NCBI GenBank assembly: GCA_937916005.1
Contig: CALGIA010000372.1
Span: forward strand, 1-5,255
Length of the DNA: 5,255 bases
Source of the DNA: an uncultured Rhodospirillaceae bacterium
Lineage (GTDB): Bacteria > Pseudomonadota > Alphaproteobacteria > MPNO01
Direction of reading: 5' to 3'
Shown: positions 1 to 5,255 of the stretch, in pieces
Layout of the letters: each line of letters starts with the position of its first letter
Numbering within the stretch: the first letter of the stretch is position 1
Notes under the pieces: model-generated
Databases searched by the model: none
Told to the model about the DNA's origin: nothing
Seen by the model: the letters and a program-made list of their open reading frames with translations, nothing else
Program-made: the position numbers and the translations under genes

Positions 1-2
1 CT

Positions 3-98
3 TCCGCTCCGTCAATATCCAGCCTTGACCACCACCCCGCGCCGGGCGACTGTGCCGCGAACCAGACCATGAGCAGCCAAAAGCAGAAAGAAAAATGA
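3..98 (+). CDS. Possible 3' end of an upstream gene, running in from the left edge
   Basis: A reading frame is open from the left edge to a TGA at 96-98. It encodes about 31 residues and ends in a polar, lysine/glutamine-rich tail (QKQKEK). Its stop would overlap the ATG of the next gene as ATGA, which is the junction seen twice more in this operon (997-1000 and 3916-3919), and that is the main reason for preferring this frame. The tail shows no recognisable domain. The other two forward frames also reach stops here, at 26-28 and 70-72. The real upstream gene could therefore end at 28 and leave a spacer of about 66 bases, or there may be no coding sequence at all. No promoter is visible in these bases. 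Confidence 0.35.
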   Translation, partial: SAPSISSLDHHPAPGDCAANQTMSSQKQKEK

Positions 99-1000
99 AA
101 GCAGCGGAGTTCGACTACCTTCGCGCCGCGTCTCTTGCCGAAGCCTGTGAGGCCCTGAAAATCGCGGGAGACGATAGCGAACGCAAGATTATCGCCGGTG
201 GCCAGACATTGGTGCCGTTGATGGCAATGCGTCTTGCGCGGCCGACATTGTTGATTGATATCAATGATATAGATGATCTCAAGGGGATCTCGGTCTCATC
301 GGAAGCGGTGACGATCCGGGCGGGAACCCGGCAACGGGCCGCTGAACGGTCCGATGTGGTGCGCGATAACCTGCCCCTGCTGGCACACGCCCTGCCGTTT
401 ATCGGCCATTGGCAGACCCGTAATCGGGGCACCGTCGGGGGCAGCCTCGCCTGCGCCGATCCTTCGGCTGAAATCCCACTGGTGGCGATGACCCTGGACG
501 CCCAGATGGTGGCCCGCTCCGCTGATCGGGGGGAGCGGATTATCCCGGCGGCCGCGTTTTTCGAGGCGGCGATGATGACCACCCTGGCGGAGGATGAGTG
601 CCTGGCCGAGGTGCGGTTCCCAATCTGGTCCGATGCCATCGGCGTCGGATTCCATGAGGTTTCGAGCCGGAAAAGTGATTTTGCCGTGGCGTCCGCCGCG
701 GCCCAGATTGCCCTGGACAGCGACGGTGTCTGCCGCCGGATCGCGTTGGCGGTCGGTGGGGTTGCGCCGACGCCCACAAGGCTGGGGCAGATTGAGGCCG
801 CGCTTTTGGGCTCACGGCTGGACGATAAGCTGGTTTCCGAAACCACCGCCGGAATTGGCGCGATGATCGATCCGGATGACGATCTGCATGGCACCGCCGG
901 GTACCGCAAGCGCGTCGCCGGCATCCTGGCCGGGCGCGCCATCTGCGACGCACGGGACAATGCCCGTGTTGGCGCCCAGGGCCGGGGGAATGCGGCATGA
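95..1000 (+). CDS. Molybdenum hydroxylase FAD-binding (medium) subunit, CoxM/XDH-FAD family
   Basis: This is the flavoprotein subunit of a three-subunit molybdenum hydroxylase. It takes electrons from the iron-sulfur subunit onto FAD and passes them to an acceptor that the sequence does not reveal. The 301-residue length is usual for the family (about 270-300). The N-terminal PCMH-type FAD domain has the AGGQTL pyrophosphate-binding motif at residues 34-39 and a second FAD motif, RNRGTVGGSLACADPSAE, at 109-126. The C-terminal CO-dehydrogenase-flavoprotein domain follows from about residue 180 to 280, with the family-typical ALAVGGVAPTPTR at 217-229. No signal peptide is present, so it should be cytoplasmic. 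The ATG at 95 has only a weak purine-rich ribosome site (AGAAAG at 85-90), which fits coupling to an upstream gene. The gene ends in an ATGA overlap with the small-subunit gene. The family is certain; the substrate and electron acceptor are not. Confidence 0.95.
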   Translation: MKAAEFDYLRAASLAEACEALKIAGDDSERKIIAGGQTLVPLMAMRLARPTLLIDINDIDDLKGISVSSEAVTIRAGTRQRAAERSDVVRDNLPLLAHALPFIGHWQTRNRGTVGGSLACADPSAEIPLVAMTLDAQMVARSADRGERIIPAAAFFEAAMMTTLAEDECLAEVRFPIWSDAIGVGFHEVSSRKSDFAVASAAAQIALDSDGVCRRIALAVGGVAPTPTRLGQIEAALLGSRLDDKLVSETTAGIGAMIDPDDDLHGTAGYRKRVAGILAGRAICDARDNARVGAQGRGNAA

Positions 1001-1491
1001 AAAAACTCGATTTGAAATTCACCATCAATGGCCGCAACCATGCGGGCGAAGCGCCGCCGCGCATGACGCTGGTCGATTATCTGCGCGATGTCCTGAACCT
1101 GACTGGCACCCATGTGGGCTGCGAACACGGCGTTTGCGGCGCCTGCACCATTCGTCTCGACGGCGAACCGGTGCGCGCCTGTCTGATGTTCGCCGTTCAG
1201 GCCGATGGCCACGAAATCTCGACCGTGGAAGGCCTGGTCAATGAAGACGGTTCGTTGAGCATCCTGCAGGACAGTTTCTGGGAAACCCATGCCATGCAGT
1301 GCGGCTATTGCACGCCGGGCATGTTGATGACGGCTGACGCGCTGCTGGACGAAAACCCGACACCCGACACGGAGGAAATCCGCGACGCGATTTCGGGCAA
1401 TCTGTGCCGCTGCACCGGCTATCAACAGATCGTCGAGGCCATCGAACTGGCGGCCAGGCGGAAAAATGAAACCGGTGGGGAGGGAAGCTGA
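997..1491 (+). CDS. Molybdenum hydroxylase [2Fe-2S] (small) subunit, CoxS family
   Basis: This 164-residue protein carries two [2Fe-2S] clusters that relay electrons from the molybdenum centre to FAD. All eight ligand cysteines are present. The N-terminal plant-ferredoxin-type cluster uses C42, C47, C50 and C62 (spacing 4-2-11). The C-terminal helical cluster uses C102, C105, C137 and C139, as CGYC and CRC separated by 31 residues. The CGYCTPGM and NLCRCTGY signatures are textbook for CoxS and xanthine dehydrogenase small domains, and the length is normal. There is no Tat leader ahead of the ferredoxin domain, so assembly and action should be cytoplasmic, unlike periplasmic enzymes such as PaoABC. 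Translation starts inside the ATGA overlap with the FAD-subunit gene, helped by a GGGGGAA stretch at 984-990. The stop is one base before the large-subunit ATG. Confidence 0.96.
   Translation: MKKLDLKFTINGRNHAGEAPPRMTLVDYLRDVLNLTGTHVGCEHGVCGACTIRLDGEPVRACLMFAVQADGHEISTVEGLVNEDGSLSILQDSFWETHAMQCGYCTPGMLMTADALLDENPTPDTEEIRDAISGNLCRCTGYQQIVEAIELAARRKNETGGEGS
1477..1485 (+). promoter_or_regulatory. Strong ribosome binding site that sets the large-subunit start
   Basis: The purine run GGGGAGGGA lies 7 bases before the ATG at 1493, inside the end of the small-subunit gene. It favours 1493 over the in-frame ATG at 1466. The earlier ATG would add nine residues and overlap the small-subunit gene by 26 bases, with only AGGCGG at 1456-1461 close in front of it. 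Confidence 0.7.
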
Positions 1492-1492
1492 C

Positions 1493-3919
1493 ATGACCAG
1501 TCCCGCCGATCACGGCCATAATTATCACTATGTCTCGAAAAAACGCCGCACCAAGGAAGATCGTCGCTTCATAACCGGCAAGGGCCGGTATGCCGCCGAT
1601 GTGAAGCTGCCCGGCATGTTGCATGTGGCGCTGGTATCCAGCCCTCATCCGCGGGCCAATATTCGCGGCATCGACGCCTCGGCCGCGCTGGCTCTGCCCG
1701 GCGTATCCTATGTGCTGACCGGAGATGAACTGTCGGCCGGGATCAACGAACTGTTTCACGGGCTCGATGTGCCGAACGTGCGCTGGTTCCCGTTGGCTGT
1801 CGGCATGACCCGCTATGCCGGCGAATGGGTCGCCGCCGTGGTGGCCGAGTCGCGCTATGTGGCGGAAGACGCCGCTGAACTGGTCATGGTCGATTACGAA
1901 CCTCTGCCCGCGGCAATCGATACGGAACATGTGATGGATGCGGATGCGCCGCTGGTGCATCCGGAACACGGCTCCAACGTGCTGCTCCACAAGAAATTCG
2001 TGTGGGGCCCGGTGGATGATGATTTCGCCGCCGCCGATCACAATCTGTCCTACCGGGCGCGCTGGGGGCGGAGTTCGACCGTACCCATTGAAACCTTCGG
2101 CGTGTCCGCGCGCTGGGACGACTCCCACGAAATTCTCGACGTCTGGGCGTCGATCCAGATGCCCAACTATCCGGAACAGATCGCCGGTGCCCTTGGCATC
2201 CCGGTCAGTTCGGTTCGGGTCCATAATGATGTGGATGTGGGCGGCAGCTATGGCGTCAAGCGCGGCATCAAGCATACCGTTCTGGTCGGCTATCTGTGCC
2301 GCAAGCTGGGCGCGCCGGTGCGCGTGATCGAAGACCGGCTGGACAATATGGCGGGCGGCGATGCCCATGGGCCGGACCGGATCTTCGACGTGGATCTGGC
2401 TTTTGACAATGACGGTACGCTGCGCTCCATGCGGCTCCGCGCCATTGATGATGTGGGGGCCTATCCGGGCCGCGCGCCGCTTCAACTGGGCAAGCCGATT
2501 ACCGCTTTATGCGGCCCCTACCGGGTCAATTCAATCGCCTATGAAGCCATGTCCGTACTGTCCAACAAGACCGGCCAGGTGCCGGTGCGTGGCTTCGGCC
2601 AATCGCCGACAAATTTCATGACCGAAACGGGCATTGAACATATCGCTGCCTATCTGGGCATGGACCGGCTCGAAGTCCGTCGGCGCAATCTGATTGAGGC
2701 GCACCAGTTCCCGTGGACCAATCCCACGGGCAACGCCTACGATTCCGGCGACTACCATGCGGTCGTCGACAAGGCGATGGATCTTGCCGGCTATGACGAT
2801 TTGATCGCCCGGCGGGACGCCATTCGCGCCAGGGGCGGGCTGGCCGGTATCGGCATCGCCACCTGTCTTGAGCCCGGCGGTGGCAACAATATCTTCGAAC
2901 GGCTGCTGAACGACAAGTTGAACGTCACCACCTTTATGGAAGCCTGCCAGATCAGGATCGACGCCCAGGGCGCTATTACCGCCGTCATGGGCACCACCAC
3001 TTCGGGCCAGGGCCACGAAACCCTGGTGTCGACCGTGGCGGGTGAGGAGTTGGAGCGCGACCCGGAATTCATCCGGGTGGTGCATTCGGATTCCATCGAA
3101 GCCCTGCCGACCCGAAGCCCGGTGGCCAGCCGCATGGCGATCATGCTGGGGGGCGCGGCATCGGGGGCGGCGCGCAAGCTGCGCGCGTCGGTCATCAAGA
3201 TTGCGGCCCATAATCTGGATGTCTCCATCGACGATGTGGAATATGGCGGCGGCGATGTGTGGGTCCGGTCCGATCCGGAACGCAAACTGACCTGGGAACG
3301 GATCTGTTTTATTGCCCATCGTCAGTTCCATTTCATGCCGGAGGGGATGGAACCGGGGCTGCAGGCGTTGGAAGTCCTGCAGGTGCCCGGCGGCGGCGCC
3401 ATGCCCGATGAAAACGACCGGGTCCAGATCTATCCCTGCTATTCCTTTCAGGCCCATATTCCGTTCGTGGAAATCGACCCGGGCACGGGCAAGGTCACGA
3501 TCCATGAATATGCCCTGGCCCATGATTGCGGCACGGTGATCAACCCGGACATCGTGCGCGGCATGATCATCGGCGGCACGGCCCACGGCATCGGCGCGGC
3601 GCTCTATGAAAAATTCGAATATAACGAAGACGGCCAGCTATTGGCCGGCTCGTTTGTCGATTACCTGCTGCCGTCTTCCCACGAAATTCCCGAAATCCGC
3701 GACGTGGAACATTGCACGCCGTCGCCCCTTACCTCGCTCGGCCAAAAAGGCTCGGGCGAAGGCGGGTATCTCGGTGCGCCGGCGGCCATTGCCAGCGCGG
3801 TCAATGACGCGCTTTCGCCGCTCGGCGTGCGCATGGACGAACTGCCCATGCGGTTGAAGGATATCGAAGCCGCCATACATAATGCAAAGAACGCCAAAAC
3901 AACGGAGCCAGCCGCATGA
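1493..3919 (+). CDS. Molybdenum hydroxylase molybdopterin-binding catalytic (large) subunit, CoxL/XDH family, not a true CO dehydrogenase
   Basis: This 808-residue protein is the catalytic subunit. It holds the molybdopterin cofactor and should add a water-derived oxygen to a carbon of its substrate. The aldehyde-oxidase/xanthine-dehydrogenase a/b hammerhead domain spans about residues 20-140, and the molybdopterin-binding domain about 160-790. Family motifs are GGSYGVK at 250-256 (GGGFGxK in most relatives), VRGFGQ at 365-370, SGQGHE at 504-509, HDCGTVINP at 677-685 and GSGEGG at 753-758. E756 sits where the family's catalytic glutamate lies. True form I CO dehydrogenase has a cysteine-bearing CSFR loop at the RGFGQ position, so a CO role is unlikely. 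Arg257 falls where purine xanthine oxidases have a substrate-binding glutamate, which argues against xanthine. The start at 1493 is chosen for its ribosome site. The end overlaps the next gene as ATGA. No maturation gene (XdhC, CoxD-G) lies within the window. Confidence 0.93.
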   Translation: MTSPADHGHNYHYVSKKRRTKEDRRFITGKGRYAADVKLPGMLHVALVSSPHPRANIRGIDASAALALPGVSYVLTGDELSAGINELFHGLDVPNVRWFPLAVGMTRYAGEWVAAVVAESRYVAEDAAELVMVDYEPLPAAIDTEHVMDADAPLVHPEHGSNVLLHKKFVWGPVDDDFAAADHNLSYRARWGRSSTVPIETFGVSARWDDSHEILDVWASIQMPNYPEQIAGALGIPVSSVRVHNDVDVGGSYGVKRGIKHTVLVGYLCRKLGAPVRVIEDRLDNMAGGDAHGPDRIFDVDLAFDNDGTLRSMRLRAIDDVGAYPGRAPLQLGKPITALCGPYRVNSIAYEAMSVLSNKTGQVPVRGFGQSPTNFMTETGIEHIAAYLGMDRLEVRRRNLIEAHQFPWTNPTGNAYDSGDYHAVVDKAMDLAGYDDLIARRDAIRARGGLAGIGIATCLEPGGGNNIFERLLNDKLNVTTFMEACQIRIDAQGAITAVMGTTTSGQGHETLVSTVAGEELERDPEFIRVVHSDSIEALPTRSPVASRMAIMLGGAASGAARKLRASVIKIAAHNLDVSIDDVEYGGGDVWVRSDPERKLTWERICFIAHRQFHFMPEGMEPGLQALEVLQVPGGGAMPDENDRVQIYPCYSFQAHIPFVEIDPGTGKVTIHEYALAHDCGTVINPDIVRGMIIGGTAHGIGAALYEKFEYNEDGQLLAGSFVDYLLPSSHEIPEIRDVEHCTPSPLTSLGQKGSGEGGYLGAPAAIASAVNDALSPLGVRMDELPMRLKDIEAAIHNAKNAKTTEPAA

Positions 3920-4911
3920 TTGTCGACACCCACGCCCATTTCATCCCCCAGCCCCTGCTGGATGCGCTGGCGGCGCGGCCGGACCGGTTCCCGTCGGTTG
4001 AACTGCAGCATTCCGACAAGGATTTCAAGCTCGCCTTTGCCGGCGGCAGCTTCACGCGCCCGGTTTCGCCGGGCCTGCGCGATCCGCAGAAACGCCGCGA
4101 CTGGATGAGCAGTTGCGGCATCGACATCCAGGTCTGTGGCGGTTGGCTCGACAGCTTCGGATATGAAATCCCGGCCGAGGAAGGCGCGGCGTGGAGCCGG
4201 TTCATGAACGAACATCTGATGGAAGGCGCGCGCGCCACAGGCGCACTGGCGCCCCTGGCCACCGTGCCGCTGCAGAATGGCGCGCTGGCGGCCGAAGTCC
4301 TGCGCGAAGCACTGGACGCCGGCTTCAACGGCGTCATGATCGGCACCCAGCCCAAGGGCGCGGAAGGCAATCTGGACGACCCGGATCTCGATCCGTTCTG
4401 GCGGACCGCGTCGGATCTGGGCGCGACTGTCTATGTGCATCCCATGTTCGGCTGCGGCGACCCAAGGCTGCTGGATTACGACATGATCAACGCGGTCGGG
4501 CGCGGCGTCGATACCTCGACGGCCATCGCCCGCATGCTCTATGCCGGGCATTTCACCAAATATGCCGGCATGAAGGTGGTGCTGTCCCATGGCGGCGGCG
4601 CGATTCCCTATATGATGGGGCGGCTGTCGCGCAACGCCGACATCCATCCCGGCAAATACGCCCATCCCGCCGAGGGGTTCGGAAAGCTTTATTTCGATAC
4701 GGTGCTGTTCGACCCGGCGGCGCTGCGCTTCCTGATTGAAAAGGCCGGTGCCGACAAGCTGATGCTGGGGTCCGACTATCCGTTCCCGATCGGCGATATG
4801 GAACCGTGCAAGATCGTGCATGATGCGGGGCTGACCGAAATCGATACCAATGCGATTCTGGGGGATACGGCCGCGAAACTGTTCCATCTCGAAGGCGGCT
4901 GCGGCTGCTGA
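3916..4911 (+). CDS. Amidohydrolase-2 family protein, ACMSD-like decarboxylase/hydrolase
   Basis: This 331-residue TIM-barrel metalloenzyme belongs to the family of aminocarboxymuconate-semialdehyde decarboxylase (ACMSD), gamma-resorcylate decarboxylase and related enzymes. Most members remove a carboxylate from an aromatic or ring-opened acid without oxygen; some hydrate or hydrolyse instead. The full metal and catalytic set is visible: H6 and H8 in DTHAHF, H175 in VYVHPMF, H225 in LSHGGG and D287 in MLGSDYPFP. Arg48, in FTRPVSPGLRDP, aligns with the ACMSD arginine that binds the substrate carboxylate (FRPV in that enzyme), which favours a decarboxylase. There is no signal peptide, so it should be cytoplasmic. 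The C-terminus ends in an unusual GGCGC. The start lies in an ATGA overlap with the large-subunit stop, with GGAG at 3904-3907 eight bases ahead. Co-translation with the hydroxylase suggests a shared pathway. The actual substrate is unknown. Confidence 0.9.
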   Translation: MIVDTHAHFIPQPLLDALAARPDRFPSVELQHSDKDFKLAFAGGSFTRPVSPGLRDPQKRRDWMSSCGIDIQVCGGWLDSFGYEIPAEEGAAWSRFMNEHLMEGARATGALAPLATVPLQNGALAAEVLREALDAGFNGVMIGTQPKGAEGNLDDPDLDPFWRTASDLGATVYVHPMFGCGDPRLLDYDMINAVGRGVDTSTAIARMLYAGHFTKYAGMKVVLSHGGGAIPYMMGRLSRNADIHPGKYAHPAEGFGKLYFDTVLFDPAALRFLIEKAGADKLMLGSDYPFPIGDMEPCKIVHDAGLTEIDTNAILGDTAAKLFHLEGGCGC

Positions 4912-4941
4912 TCCTGTCAAGACGGCGTTTGAAGCTTCGTT

Positions 4942-4947
4942 GAAGGG
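4942..4947 (+). promoter_or_regulatory. Ribosome binding site supporting a TTG start
   Basis: GAAGGG lies 8 bases before the TTG at 4956. It is the best Shine-Dalgarno match in the 44-base gap after the amidohydrolase gene. No convincing terminator hairpin is seen in that gap, so the CinA-like gene probably belongs to the same transcript. Confidence 0.6.
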
Positions 4948-4955
4948 ACACGAAC

Positions 4956-5255
4956 TTGGATGAGACCGAAACGAAGAGCCTGACCGACATGGGCGGCCTG
5001 GTCGGTGCGTTGCTCAAGGAACGAGGACAGACCGTGGCGGTTTCCGAATCCGCCGCCGGTGGGTTGATCTCCGCATCGCTGCTGTCGATTCCCGGCGCTT
5101 CGGCCTATTTCATGGGCGGCGGCGTGGTCTATACCCGCAGGGCGCGCCGCGCTCTGCTTGGGCTGTCGCGCAAGGAAGCGGCCCAGCGCGGGGCGACCGA
5201 GGATTATGCCCTGCTGGCCGCCGAGGCGATACGCGAGGAACTGGGCACGACCTGG
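4956..5255 (+). CDS. CinA C-terminal-domain (PncC-like amidase) protein, cut by the right edge
   Basis: The first 100 codons of a stand-alone CinA C-terminal-domain protein are present. The family's known activity is nicotinamide-nucleotide (NMN) amidase, as in PncC; whole members are about 160-170 residues, so roughly 60% is visible. Recognisable blocks are TVAVSESAAGG (26-36), IPGASAYFMGGGVVY (45-59) and RARRALLGL (62-70), matching the family pattern AESCTGG...GSSAWF...VTYSNEAK. The conserved serine (S32) and tyrosine (Y59) are kept. The CT of ESCTGG is AA here, and the lysine of NEAK is Arg64. The start is taken as TTG at 4956. A stop at 4941-4943 closes the frame upstream, no ATG or GTG lies between, and the ribosome site and N-terminal length fit. 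The next ATG (4989) would remove 11 residues. The ATG at 4960 is out of frame and stops after seven codons. No N-terminal CinA molybdopterin-like domain precedes it. Confidence 0.82.
   Translation, partial: MDETETKSLTDMGGLVGALLKERGQTVAVSESAAGGLISASLLSIPGASAYFMGGGVVYTRRARRALLGLSRKEAAQRGATEDYALLAAEAIREELGTTW

Noticed and set aside
246..282. AT-richer patch with repeated GAT-type triplets inside the FAD-subunit gene
   Set aside because: It encodes LLIDINDIDDLKG, a normal family segment (usually LIDINxIxEL), so the repeats follow from Asp/Ile codons rather than from a regulatory element.
115..1494. Long minus-strand open frame (459 codons) opposite the FAD and iron-sulfur subunit genes
   Set aside because: It is a mirror of GC-rich coding sequence. 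The plus-strand genes here have unmistakable FAD and cysteine motifs, and the minus-strand translation is rich in Arg, Ala and Ser with no family motif.
1238..2485. Minus-strand open frame of 415 codons opposite the large-subunit gene
   Set aside because: Shadow of the large-subunit gene. Its His/Arg/Gly-heavy composition shows no domain.
4886..4911. C-terminal GGCGC of the amidohydrolase as an added metal-binding tail
   Set aside because: Two cysteines in a short glycine tail are suggestive but too little to support a metal site, and the catalytic metal ligands are already complete elsewhere.
3661..4920. Minus-strand open frame of 419 codons opposite the amidohydrolase gene
   Set aside because: The plus strand has the complete amidohydrolase metal site, and the minus-strand product resembles no known family.
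4912..4955. Possible terminator or operator in the 44-base gap, including the small palindrome GAAGCTTC at 4931-4938
   Set aside because: The palindrome is only 8 bases with no loop, no GC-rich stem and no T-run follow it, and chance occurrence is likely.

Overview
The window is a GC-rich stretch of a proteobacterial chromosome, roughly 60-65% GC by eye. Gene style and protein flavour suggest an alphaproteobacterium, but that placement is only an impression. It holds one tightly packed plus-strand operon. No RNA gene, mobile element, CRISPR array or long non-coding stretch is visible.

Layout: bases 1-98 probably carry the last codons of an upstream gene. Then come the three subunits of a molybdenum hydroxylase of the xanthine dehydrogenase / CO dehydrogenase family in the order medium-small-large. 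These are the FAD subunit (95-1000), the double [2Fe-2S] subunit (997-1491) and the molybdopterin-binding catalytic subunit (1493-3919). They are followed by an amidohydrolase-2 (ACMSD-type) metal-dependent decarboxylase or hydrolase (3916-4911). Last is a CinA C-terminal-domain (PncC-like amidase) gene that starts at a TTG codon (4956) and runs off the right edge. Junctions are ATGA stop/start overlaps or a gap of 1 base, except for a 44-base gap before the CinA-like gene. This points to one transcript with translational coupling.

How it may work together: electrons from hydroxylation at the molybdenum centre of the large subunit pass through the two iron-sulfur clusters of the small subunit to FAD in the medium subunit. 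The large subunit lacks the Cys-Ser-Phe-Arg active-site loop of true aerobic CO dehydrogenase and has an RGFGQ loop instead, so it should hydroxylate an organic substrate, not oxidise CO. Next to it sits a decarboxylase-type amidohydrolase with a complete metal site and the substrate-carboxylate arginine of ACMSD. The pairing resembles picolinate catabolism, where a molybdenum hydroxylase and an amidohydrolase-2 decarboxylase act in the same route. A catabolic operon for a carboxylated (hetero)aromatic is therefore the best working hypothesis. The substrate cannot be read from the sequence. The CinA-like protein is a possible amide-hydrolysing partner, but it carries changes at conserved active-site positions.
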